Shown: one piece after another, positions 47,263 to 58,486 of the stretch | Position numbering within the stretch: the stretch's first letter is position 1 | Layout of the letters: every line of letters starts with the position of its first letter | DNA from: Trichoplusia ni | Lineage: Eukaryota > Arthropoda > Insecta > Lepidoptera > Noctuidae | Length of the DNA stretch: 64,000 nt | Assembly (NCBI RefSeq): GCF_003590095.1 | Contig: NC_039478.1 | Location: forward strand, 18,538,001-18,602,000 | Reading direction: 5' to 3' | Translations under genes and position numbers: made by a program | Notes under the pieces: generated by a model | Told to the model about the DNA's origin: nothing | Seen by the model: only the letters and a program-made list of their open reading frames with translations | Database searches by the model: none

Positions 47263-49273
47263 ATGCAAAACGGAAATAGTTAAAACTTTTAATATTAAAA
47301 TGAAATTCGGTCAAACATTTTTCGAACTTATTGTTCCATGCCACATGCCACTCCTAACTTCTGTAAACGTTGACGAAAAACAGTTGTTATATAAAACGAT
47401 TTACAACTGTTGTTGGGGTTGTTTGGTGATACCAGTGATCATGGGATCCGGGGAAACGTCACTGGCTTATTGTAGCTTTGCCAAGCGTTTCTGATTGTTT
47501 AAAAATCCTTCGCATGAACTATTACAAACAGTGTGATTGCGGTAAAAGTCAGATTGTTTTTGCCCCTAATTTTCTTCTTCATACTTCGTTGGAAGCTTGC
47601 CAGGTCTGCAACTGGTGGTTGGATTATTCTTTTTTTTTAATGTTTAGTTTGTCTTGGCTTTTTGATTAATAATAGATTTGGTAGTACTTTTTGGAGAAAT
47701 TGTCGCATAACTATGCCATTGAGCTGACATTGAGATTTTGTTAAAAATTCAATTTTTTTCTTACGTTTCATGTTTAAAAATAAAAGCGATCAATAATTAT
47801 AAATACATTTTTATTTGTATCTTATGGTATCAATTGTTAGTATATCCGATAATAGATGTTAAGACGCACATAAAATATTCCGACACAACAAATAGATTTT
47901 TGATGTATATTGTTTCAATTATAAAATAAATAGAGCTACTTAATGACAATCAAACCCTTTAAACGAATATCAGTTGCCAAAGGGAACATTAATGGAATGT
48001 ACTAATGCTACAAATACGATATAATATTTCCGCATCACATAACATGCTTAATGCCAATTTAATATAGACGCTACTTTATTTTTTACGACACGAGTAGGGC
48101 CTCAGCTACTGCGGTTTGTAAAGACTATTGTAGTATTGATAAGAGATGCCGCTATCCACTGTGTAGAGCACCGTCCCGCTTACCCAATTACAAAACTGAG
48201 GTTAAGATATAAACCGTGGTATTATATCTTGGCATTTTACAGCAATAATTAAAGTAACGTTATTTACCTACACGAAGCTTCTTGAATAAAAGTAAATAGA
48301 TTTTGTTTATATAAACAAAAGCAGTTTGGCAATATGTCAACATTATTCGAAATTGTAAAGAGTGTGTTTACAGTCCACATAATTTCACATACTTCTATGA
48401 AAAGCTGAGCATTTCTCACGGAGAATAAATTATAATCGAAATTCTTCTCATTCCGATGAAGAAAAAGCAATAAATTATAAGGTGAATTATTTAGGAATTA
48501 ACACATTTTTTCTACGGAATCACTTTATTATGCTTCGGAGAATATTCTTATTTACGTGAGCAGTATTTTATCATTTCTTGGAACGCCTAATATTAATAAT
48601 TGTGATCCTGATAATAAGGATTTGATATAACTTGTTATTTTTAGGTTGAAACTTCTGAAATCTGTTGCCAATGGAGGTGCAAAAATACTTCTTAAAATTG
48701 TTCGCTAAATGAAGCCTACATGTAAAAACTAAAAACAATATAGGTATAAAAACAAAAAAAAAATATTTACTATTTTTATTAAATAGACACTCGCGTAAAT
48801 GCTGATTTTTCTCAAAACCAAAGTAAACTACAAAGTATGATTAAAAAAGAAAACGAATTTAAACTATTTTCACCCAATAATAAGGAGAATTAAAAAGTAA
48901 TAATAATTAAGCCGAACGGTAGCGACGGGCACAATTCACTTCCAAGTCAATTATAATAAACAAATAACAACTGAGTCAAGCAATAAAAGTCAAATGTACG
49001 AATAAAAATACAAAAAAAAATTGACTTTAAAAAAGAAGTCTGCGCGCTCATAAGCAATAAATGAACTCGCAAAACCTTTTCATTTCTAAATTCGTCTCCG
49101 CGTGACATTTACGACGCATTAAAAAGAATAAACTATTCTAAATTCAAATTTACAATGCAACATTTCCCCGCGTATGTTTGTTTTTCTTTCATTCATGCAG
49201 CCAGTGACATGTCAAGTGGCAGTGACAATATCGCACCTCAATCAGTTGCAGGCGGCTCTCAGTACTTTTGTAC

Positions 49274-49308
49274 TTCAGTACGTATCCGACGGTCGTAAGG
49301 GGAGGTCG
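49274..49308 (+). promoter_or_regulatory. Inr + DPE core promoter of alternative first exon B
   Basis: TTCAGTA has its A at 49277, and GGTCG at 49304-49308 sits exactly at +28 to +32, matching DPE RGWYV. The surrounding 100 bases are CpG-rich. There is no TATA box. The predicted 5' UTR is 180 bases, leading to the ATG at 49457. Confidence 0.55.
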
Positions 49309-49456
49309 CGCGCTTTTCCGAATTTTCTTTCGGAACTTCGTAAAGTGTTTATTATAGTGTATTCTCGTTGTTTTTCGTTGGATTTGTTTTGTGTTGTGAT
49401 GTACAAAATGGTTTTGGTTTAGTTTTGATTGTTTTTGTTCAGTTCTGATTGTTACA

Positions 49457-49487
49457 ATGGCGGATACGGATGAAGAAAATATTGAGG
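49457..49487 (+). CDS. Alternative first coding exon B, unidentified gene (partial)
   Basis: ATG in a good context (TTACAATGG) encodes MADTDEENIE plus one base, ending GAGG|GTAAGT, a consensus donor in phase 1. The product end is short, acidic and parallel to exon A at 28872 (also MAD... and phase 1). Downstream shared exons are not in the window. Confidence 0.5.
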
Positions 49488-50643
49488 GTAAGTTGATGAG
49501 GAAAATTTGGTAGTCAAAGAAGTAAATAATTTTCTTAAATAATTGTTTTTTGTGTTAGTACTTTTTACAAGGTACAAAAGTAAAGTCTGAAGGAATGAAC
49601 ACGTGCGGTACTGAACACAAGTGCTGTTGAATAAATAATTAAATTGTGTGACGTGAAGTAAACGACAATATTTGCATATTCCGGCTTATATTTAGAATGG
49701 TTGGTAATAATTTACTAGACCTGACCTATATTAAACAAAACAAAAACATGGCGACGTAATTTATAAGTCTCGTGCAGAACTTGTATAAAGGAATGTATGT
49801 AGGTATGTTTTCATTGAGTCACTGTTTCAAATGATTGTTATCTCTTTGCGTAAAAACTACTGAAGGGATTCTGATGCAGTTTTCCAGATCGATATCGATT
49901 CAGTTGTACTATTATTACAAAACCGGAATTTAAATACCATCCAGTATTCTCTTTCATATGAGTTCATTTTTCAAGATATTTACGTTTACTTTTTTACATG
50001 TGAACATGAGGCAATGGTTTATCTACAATGCCTAATACAAAGTCGAAGAAGATTACCTACTTATTATACACACATACATAAAAACATTAAAATTTACCAA
50101 AACTTATCGTCTGTCTGGACTAGTATAAGATCCAAATATATCTTGTTGGAAACTTAACTGATCCACATGTTCGATTTATAGCTTGAACTTAAGAATCTTG
50201 AGACGAGTTTCCAACATAGTAACAAATGCATAACCGAGTGTGGAATGAATACGTAATGAAAACTTCAATGTATAATAAAGGGCAACTATGTATTGCAAAG
50301 TATTTGTTTTATTATAGTTTTGAAAATACTTAAGAACACTAGAAAATCGTGTTATTTAAAACACTTGTGAATCTTCGGATAAATCCTCCTTTAGTGAAAA
50401 TAAACTATACGAGGATAATATAGGCCGTCGTTTTAAATTATTTTGAAAAAGAATATACTATATCACCGCTCTTTTATAAAGTAGAGTATTTCAGCTAGCG
50501 TTGCATTTGTTTTGGGCCTAGTAGGTAAACTAGCCTTTTTCCATGTTGTGATCAGCTCCAGTCCATGATGATGCAGCTATCATTGGTACCAGTGTTTTGC
50601 AAGGAGCAGCTGCTTATCTGATCTCAGTGCTAATCTCAATTTA

Positions 50644-51140
50644 GTTACCTGGACCACATGGTAACTCTTAGTAAGACTGGTTTTCATACTTTCTATCATC
50701 AAAAAAACCGTAAGGAGTGTCAAAGGTGTGTTAATAACAGCAGGGACAAACAATTTACTGTCTTCAATTGCCTGCTAAAACATAGAGGAACTAGTTACGA
50801 AATAGATAGTCAGCCATCTACGGACCGACCGTATCAAGTGTAGCCTAACATGTGATCGATTTACTGTCATAGCGAGTTCGTCCATGTGTCGGAAGGCACT
50901 TTAAATTGTAGGTCCCGGCTGTTATTCCTACATCTTTGACAGACGTTACAGGTAGTCAGAAGCTTGAAAAGTCTGACAGCCAGTCTAACCAACGGGTGTC
51001 GTGTTGCCCAGGTAACTGGGTTAAGGAAGTCAGGTAGGCAGTCGCTCCTTGTAGACACTGGTACTTAGCTGAAACCGGTTGGACTGGTAGCCGACCCCAA
51101 CATAGTTGGGAAAAGGCTAGGTCGATGATGACCTTTTACT
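50644..51140. repeat. Imperfect inverted repeat pair ending in a retroelement 3' end
   Basis: The left arm (50644-50755) has TGTCAAAGGTGTGTTAATAACAGCAGGGAC. The right arm (50905-51015), read in reverse, has TGTCAAAGATGTAGGAATAACAGCCGGGAC. After the right arm comes GCCGACCCCAACATAGTTGGGAAAAGGCT and GATGATGACC, which resembles a very common lepidopteran retroelement terminus. Two oppositely oriented copies of one element are the likely cause. Confidence 0.6.
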
Positions 51141-54100
51141 TTTTTTTTGTACCTACTACTGTTTACTTAAATAATGAAGAAATGTTCTTACTTTAACTTA
51201 AAAGCTTGTGTTCCTTTTAAAAGCTGGATTGACTTAACTAAGCACAGAAAGCTTTTTTGTTTAACATACCTTTTTGGAATGAGTTTTTGCAAACTGTCCG
51301 ACTTTTACTGATAGGGTTTGTATTGACATAGAATTTTGATATTTCTGAATTGACTGATTCAGATTATACTTCCTGCATAAATCATTCTTAACCGAATAGT
51401 ATAAAGGTACACTAGCCACCCTTTTATATATTTTTTGTTAGGCGGGGAAAACCCTCATGGACACCCACCCCCTTGGGGGAAAGAACGGGTAGTGTCAGAG
51501 TCTTAACTAAACCCCTATTGTTCTACACAATAAGAACATAAAAAAATATATATTTTAATGCACAAGCTTCTCAATTGTACCTATGTGTACCGTGTAAATT
51601 CTTTTTAGATATAAATTATCTTTCACCTCAATTCGTTAATTATCTGACCAGTTATTACTTAGGTCGGTGTTTTTCAGGTTATTATCTAGCTGAAGGTGCT
51701 CAGTGAATAAACGAATGAAGTTCCTTTTAATGTTCGGAAGACAGAGCGATTAGCTTCTACAACGTCACAACCACAATGTTTGTGAAAGCCCTCCGACACA
51801 AGGAATGAATTGGGTAGTGTGGGAGTCTTTTTTAAATCATAATCTTTTTCTCCTAATAATAAACACTCACGGTTCTTGGTACTGCGTGGTACATTTTCGG
51901 TCGTCTTTAGTATACCTAAATATGTTGTATGTATGCCACATATTATTGTACTTAAAATTATTGTATGCCATTATGGCGGGTCATAGCTCTGTACAATCTT
52001 GAAAACGTGTAACAACTATTTGCTTACTATGTACCACAATAAAGAAATTTGTGTTGTATGTTTCTGACAAATGCTATAATTGTCAATCATTTCCGCAAAT
52101 TGAAACAATACCTAAATGCAAAACAATTAACAAATTAATAATACTAGGTAATCTATCATTATAATCTTTGTGATACAGTTATTTTTCAAATTATATTCCG
52201 TTAAAATGACAAATTATATCCCTAGAGTACGCTCAGTAGGTAGCTTCATGTTTCCAAGTGACACTTATTACTGTAACATCGTAATAGAAGTAATAATTAC
52301 TAATTTAAATTGTAATTACAGAGAAAGTAACTTGAAACAATTCTTTTAATTATTGTTTTTGTCGGTGTTGTAAAGGCTGTACAAAAATGTGTTCTGTAGG
52401 TAATTAAGTAGACGTCTTTCAATAAATTGTGAGTATAAATATTATAAACCTGAACCGTATGTTTGTGTAATTAATATTTAAAATAAACTGCAGGTAATAA
52501 ATGGAACTTAAAGTAAGTAAATTAATAATATAAAAGGCACATCACGCGGAAAATTCTAATTTAAAAATTTGGTGCCGATTTATTAAATAAATAAAAGTTA
52601 TTGTATGTATTCTTATATTATAAATCCGAAAAACACAGAAAATAAGATGTAGATAACAAAATTTTATTTTGCCTGTTTTCGACTTTCATGCATCTAAAAT
52701 ATTTCAGGTTACGGAAACAAACAAAAATATGGTAGGAAAACAAATCGAATTGATAAATAAGTAAGTATGTAACCAATGGATGAAAAGACCGCGTGGGCGG
52801 AAGGCCAAGGCAACTATAGTGGACAGCTATAGAAATTATAAAATTAAATTACGAAGGATTCAATAGTGTGAATAAATAATTGATAGGCAGCCGTGCGAGG
52901 GAAGTGATTTTATAGGATATTTATACTCAAATAATCACACACATACAAACCGCATCACGCACCTATGAATGTACCTTGAGACAGCTTTTTTTTGTTTCAA
53001 CTCCAGCGTTCTTGTAAAACTGATTGTAGATCATACTTACGGTGATTTCATTTGGAGGTTGCTTTCGGCACTCTCTTTATGGCTGAATAGAACAGCTACC
53101 TACCTTGACTACACAAAAACTAGATAAAAACAGATGATCATAAGAAGTACCTTGATACTCTCATATTGGCTGTCAGTATGTACTTTATGTCAGGGATCGT
53201 GTGGACTGACAATTAGTTCAGTACATAATTGACAAAATGGGTTCATCCAGTCAAATGTTCTGAAGTAATATACATACAAAGAAACACAAACAAATTGAGA
53301 ACCTCTTTTTTTCAAACCGGTTGAAAGATGCTTGTGTCATCAAAAATGTTACCAATTTAGTTAGTATTTGCTTAATGCTTCGCGTATTGATGACATTACA
53401 GTTTGTTATTTGATTGATTTTTTATTCTAATAAACTAACCATTTACGAAACTATTGTGCCAGTTACTTAGTTCATCAACAGACATAATGGTTAAATGGTT
53501 TTCAGTAAATCAATCAATTCCCAAATGGGTTTTACCAGCTAGAATAAAGTAGCTGTCTATGTATGAATGAAGTCGAACTAGGTACCTAAGTATTTTTAGC
53601 ACACAAAATGTAGATTATTATATACAAACGACGAGAAAATAGTCTTGATGTACCTTTTAATACATTAACACATATTAAATGAATAAACGACTTATTTATT
53701 TCAGTAATATATTTGATTTGGTGATCTTCATTAGGTATAGTTTAACATTGGTTTTTAAGTCGCGTTCTATTTGTAAACTGAGTTTTTAACCAAAAATACA
53801 TTTAGATTGATTGATTGCTTTAATTATTGCACTTAGATTGTTTACCATTTAAATTACTTAAACAATTGCAGTATACCTAGGTAGACAGGCATAGATCAAT
53901 AGTCGGTAGCGACATCGCTAATAGCGTGTTCTGAAAACCTTTCAGTGGTGGAAAGGGGCGGGCTTCGACAATATAGGTGTGATGGTCAGTGTACTTACAC
54001 GAGAAAGTAAAAAGGTTCTATCCGTTTAAGGCAAGAAAAAAATGTAAAATAAGTTACCTGATAGTAAGTGGGTGGAGAAAAAATTCAATAAAATAATCAA

Positions 54101-54560
54101 GTCTTTTTTTTTCTCTTTTTATAAACGACTCCCGCACATCCTTTAGACAACATTTGTTCACAAATGACACCCAGATTCAACAAGCATTAGTTAATTTGTA
54201 ATTTTCCTTATTGAAGATTCACGATTGTTCTCAGAGTTTATCCGTAAAGTTACTGTGGCTGCGGTACACGAAGGGCAAAAGACGAAACATTCGTGAGTTT
54301 TAGGCAATACGAAAAAATGGGCACTGGACCCTAAAACCGTTGTCAATTACTCTGCATTAATACAACGATGATAAAACTGTTTAATTCTATTACCTTGTAT
54401 CTTCCCTGAATCTCAAGTAATGTCAGATTGTTTTATCTGAGAATGGATGACGCACCTGAACTACTCGTATCTAATCTCGGTGGGTATGATGAATTGACAG
54501 AAAATGCGTGTCTTTTTGAAATAATGCCCGATGCTAGTAAAACCGGGAGCTATGACGAGA

Positions 54561-54655
54561 TGTCTGAGTGGTCTGTTGGTCTATTGGTTAGTATCCCTGA
54601 CTGCTATTCCGGAGATCGTGAGTTCGATTCACGTCCAGGACAAAATATTTTGTCT
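54561..54655 (+). repeat. tRNA-derived SINE, sense orientation
   Basis: TGGTCTGTTGGTCTATTGGTTAGTATCC is the A-box region and GAGTTCGATTC at 54620-54630 the B-box. It does not fold as a complete tRNA with a sensible acceptor stem, so it is a SINE head rather than a tRNA gene. The 83-codon frame over it is a shadow. Confidence 0.6.
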
Positions 54656-55620
54656 GATGACCACGGTCATTTATTTTAAGTCTAAGTTTATATAATGGTT
54701 ATGTATTTAGAAATATTTAATCATATTTATTAGTTTGTTTACTCATAATACAAGCATAAGACTGGTTGTTCCTAGCCTTTATGTTATGAACTATTATCTG
54801 TACGTCTGTTTCTTTTATCTGTTAATACCTCGGAGCCGTAGTATAGTAAAAGATTGCCGTTTTGGGTAGGGACACAGGCTTCGCTTCAATAGCTTACATT
54901 ATTACAGGCGAAGTCACAGGCTAAAGTTAGTCTATCTACAATTCTAAGTTTACAGTTTTGAAGGTCTGTTACGTGTTTCTATCACCTTTTGTTTACAGAA
55001 TCCAATTCCCGGCACCACTTCTATGTAGATTTGTGCGTTAATTTGTGTCAATCGGGTTTTGAATTCCCTTTCTACTGTTTGTAATGGGGTCCACATTTAG
55101 GTATTTGTATACAAAACAATGGGATATTTTGTGTTCCTATACAGTTGAGTACCTAATATCTAGCGGCAAAGAGCTTGATATATGCGATAAAAGGTGTTGT
55201 ATATAATGACTGTAGTTATAGAGACGGTAATTACTTGTGTATAGGGATTCCCGCAAAGAATTTATGATAAGTTTATAGTTTTCCACTTTATATATCTACT
55301 TATGTATAATAAGTAGGTAAACTTATTTGAAATGAAAAATTAAGTTACTTTGTTTATTATGATGTTATGATTAAACCAGTGCACCTATTTAATTGCCAAT
55401 AATTGGTCGTATGGTTTAGATTTTTTCACAAAAATGAGCTTATTTGAAATAATGTAACGTTTCTTCATGAAATAAATGGATGTGTCATATGGGATATACC
55501 AGACGAGTTCTAAAATTCGACATGTGTTGCTCAAAATAAAAAAAACTGAACGACATAACCTACGTAATTAAAAAATGTAATCATTGTATCACGGAAGGCT
55601 TACCAAACATTCCAGTCATA

Positions 55621-55740
55621 TGCAAAAATACAAAGATCACGCATTTACTGATCATACAAATGCTTGTCCTACGCGGAGATCGAAGCCGCATAGTAGATTT
55701 ACCGTGGCGACCTTTACCACTCGGCTATCCGTGCATTCAT
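55621..55740 (-). repeat. tRNA-derived SINE adjacent to the LINE
   Basis: The antisense layout TGCTTGTCCTACGCGGAGATCGAAGCCGC then ACCACTCGGCTATCCGTGC matches the SINE family at 24132 and 28078. It abuts the truncated 5' end of the LINE. Confidence 0.6.
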
Positions 55741-55744
55741 TCGG

Positions 55745-58486
55745 AATTCCACCTTTTTTCAAATCAGTTGCAACCTGTCACCTGTTTTAATCCTCCCATT
55801 GAATTGTGCTCGTAATAATTACATGTCATGCGAAATAACTGCAAATGATTACGGAATTTCAGACCATAAAGGTATATTATTGAGTAAATATAATATGTTA
55901 CCTATTGACAGAAAAATCTGGTACATAAATAAAAGAATATTTAACGACAAAAATACCGTAAATTTCAAAACAGAACTAGGAAATATAGACTGGGAGACAA
56001 TTATCACCAAAAACAATAACATAAACACTAACTACGAAGCTTTCCACAATACAATAAATAATTTATTAAATAAATGTTTTCCTAAAACGCGAATAAAAAT
56101 AAAAAATGTACGTAAAAGTACATGGCTAACATCTGGACTAAAATCATCCTGCAAACAAAAAAGACTACTTAAAATATTTATAACTTTAAACGACAACCCT
56201 ATTCTAAAAAGCTATTACAAAAAGTATGAAAACATACTAAAAAAATGCGTAAATACATCAAAAAAACTACATTATATACAAAAAATTAAAAAAAGTGATA
56301 ACGTGTCAAAAACAATGTGGCAAATCATAAAAGAACGTACAAATAAAGCAACTAAAAAAATTAGAAATAATATTAAATTAAAAGTTCATAATAAAGTTGC
56401 GGATGAACCTAATATAATAGCAAACACATTTAATGAATTCTTTGTTAAGGTCGGAGGTACACCTGGTAACCAACCAGGGCGCCCAGTTCTAACGCGCTCG
56501 GAGAACTCCATATACTTGACACCAGTCGAGCCTCTTGAAATTTTCTCCATACTTAAAAACCTTAAAAACAAACAAAGTTACGGCCACGACGAACTTCCTC
56601 CCACATTGATAAAAAAATGTGCAGAAGAACTCGTACTGCCACTATTTTATTTGATAAATCAATCGTTCTCAGAAGGTGTTTTTCCAGACTTACTTAAAAT
56701 ATCAATCATAAAACCAATACACAAAAAAGACGACGTAACCGACTGCACAAACTACCGTCCAATAGCCCTTCTGCCAACCTTTTCAAAAATAATAGAAACC
56801 GCAATGTCGAGACGCCTTTACTCATTCTGCGAAAGATTTAATATCTTTGATGAAAATCAAAACGGTTTCAGAAAGAACAAATCTACCACCTATGCAGTAT
56901 ACCGATACATTCAACAAGCTCTCAATTACATAGACGACAAAAAATATGCTATAGGTATTCTGCTTGATATGAGCAAAGCTTATGACAGGGTCTCATATAA
57001 CATATTACTAAATAAACTGGAAGGCATAGGGGTTCGAGGTGTTGCTTATAATTGGTTTTCCTCTTATCTAAACTCTCGCGCTCAATTTGTTGAAATTGAA
57101 CACCTAAATTCACAAACCGGTGAAATATCACATGTCCGTTCAAGACGGATAGATATAAAAAACTCCATCCCACAGGGCAGTGTACTAGGCTGTATATTGT
57201 TCCTCTTATATATAAATGACCTTCCAAAAATCATAGATTCACCAAGTATTCTTTTTGCCGACGATATATCAGTAATATTTCCATGTGACGACATATTAGA
57301 TTTAAACACTAAAATTAATAAAACCCTTTTCGACATTGTAGCATGGCTCGAAGACCATAACCTTCAAGTTAACTTCAATAAAACTAAAATTATGCAGTTC
57401 AAACCATACCAGAAACATCCACTAGTAATCAACTATACCCACCATAACACAACAATAGAATGCGTTGACTCTTTTAAACTATTAGGCCTACACATAGACA
57501 CAAACCTCAACTGGAAAAGCCACATCCATAACATAAGCGGGAGACTATCCAGGTTCACATATGCTTTACTCCAATTAAAAAGAACCACAGATCAAAAATC
57601 AGCAATTACTGCTTACTATGCATACGCACACTCTTGGCTTGTGTATGGTATAATACTATGGGGTAACAGCACAAACGCAGATGTTTTATTCAGGTTGCAG
57701 AAGAAATGTATGAGGATCCTCGCGAACATCGACGGAATGGATAGCTGCAGGCCACACTTCATTGAACTTGGCATACTTACATTACCATCCATGTACATCT
57801 TTGAAATCTGTCTATTTGTTAAGAAACATATTCATTTATTTTCCCTACAGAAAGACCAATACTCACAACCGCGCAACTTAAGACATAAAAATTCGCTCGC
57901 AATACCGACATCAAAGTTATCCATATATCATTCTGGGCCATATGCAATGTGTATTAAAATATACAATAAAATACCGCAAAAACTAAAAGAAACCTCCAGC
58001 TTAAATATATTCAAAATTAAATTAAAAAAATATCTGATCGAAAAATGCTATTACAGCATAAAAGAGTTTTTCGAGGACAGAACTAAAATATGAAACAATA
58101 TGATATAAGTATGTACAAAAACCATTCAATTAAAATATGTTAAAATAATAATATAAGAATAATGATTAAATTACAATATAAGCATAAATAAATTCAATAA
58201 TATATATAATATGCATATATTCATATATGTGTATGCATTTATATACACATATGTTATACATACATACGTGTACATACATGTATAAGTGTGTGATGTGTAT
58301 AATATACCTATATATAAGATAAATAGAATAGTGTGTAAGATTTAGTGAGTAAGTAATTCTATAAGTACTGTAATTGTATTGCTGCGCCCTAACAGGGTAT
58401 CATGTATGTACCTTTAAGTTTTATAACATCTGTATCCACTCATGATCGCAATAAATATTTGAAGTTTGAAGTTTGAAGTTTGAAGT
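55745..58486 (+). mobile_element. 5'-truncated non-LTR retrotransposon, CR1/Jockey type
   Basis: Its reading frame enters in the last part of the endonuclease domain and continues through a complete reverse transcriptase to a TGA at 58093. Then come a 3' UTR with TA/TG-rich simple sequence (58195-58310), AATAAA (58450-58455) and four tandem heptamers TTGAAGT (58459-58486) as the 3' tail. A heptamer tail rather than poly(A) points to the CR1-like side of the superfamily. No target-site duplication was identified with certainty. Confidence 0.8.
55799..58093 (+). CDS. LINE ORF2 (partial): end of endonuclease plus reverse transcriptase
   Basis: An open frame of 764 codons; the frame stays open upstream to near 55745, and the listed first codon is TTG, so this is not a true start. 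GISDHKG (residues 19-25) is the terminal SDH motif of the apurinic endonuclease. The RT motifs are LDMSKAYD (389-396, catalytic Asp390), IPQGSVLG (457-464) and FADD (486-489). The frame has no stop or frameshift through the RT and the C-terminal region, so the insertion is fairly recent. It is on the same strand as, and inside the likely intron of, the gene starting at 49457. The rest of the endonuclease and ORF1 are missing, so it cannot move on its own. Confidence 0.88.
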   Translation: MNCARNNYMSCEITANDYGISDHKGILLSKYNMLPIDRKIWYINKRIFNDKNTVNFKTELGNIDWETIITKNNNINTNYEAFHNTINNLLNKCFPKTRIKIKNVRKSTWLTSGLKSSCKQKRLLKIFITLNDNPILKSYYKKYENILKKCVNTSKKLHYIQKIKKSDNVSKTMWQIIKERTNKATKKIRNNIKLKVHNKVADEPNIIANTFNEFFVKVGGTPGNQPGRPVLTRSENSIYLTPVEPLEIFSILKNLKNKQSYGHDELPPTLIKKCAEELVLPLFYLINQSFSEGVFPDLLKISIIKPIHKKDDVTDCTNYRPIALLPTFSKIIETAMSRRLYSFCERFNIFDENQNGFRKNKSTTYAVYRYIQQALNYIDDKKYAIGILLDMSKAYDRVSYNILLNKLEGIGVRGVAYNWFSSYLNSRAQFVEIEHLNSQTGEISHVRSRRIDIKNSIPQGSVLGCILFLLYINDLPKIIDSPSILFADDISVIFPCDDILDLNTKINKTLFDIVAWLEDHNLQVNFNKTKIMQFKPYQKHPLVINYTHHNTTIECVDSFKLLGLHIDTNLNWKSHIHNISGRLSRFTYALLQLKRTTDQKSAITAYYAYAHSWLVYGIILWGNSTNADVLFRLQKKCMRILANIDGMDSCRPHFIELGILTLPSMYIFEICLFVKKHIHLFSLQKDQYSQPRNLRHKNSLAIPTSKLSIYHSGPYAMCIKIYNKIPQKLKETSSLNIFKIKLKKYLIEKCYYSIKEFFEDRTKI

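Larger units (their letters stand above)
28921..49270 (+). other. Long presumed intron or intergenic stretch, repeat-bearing
   Basis: About 20 kb between the two first exons. It holds SINEs and tails (29461-30203, 32590-32670, 41741-41870, 43878-44104, 45541-45610) and other dispersed repeats (40945-41150, 46193-46245, 47185-47262). Open frames such as 32316-32591, 38062-38325 and 42832-43161 have no recognisable domain and no clear splice partners. If exons A and B belong to one gene, this is intron for transcripts starting at A. Confidence 0.4.
49488..55600 (+). other. Presumed first intron, repeat-bearing
   Basis: No exon could be identified. It carries the inverted repeat pair at 50644-51140 and a SINE at 54561-54655. 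The rest is AT-rich and unremarkable. Confidence 0.4.

Noticed and set aside
54561..54640. Possible tRNA gene
   Set aside because: A- and B-box sequences are present but no matching acceptor stem or clean cloverleaf; the layout fits a SINE head like the others in the window.
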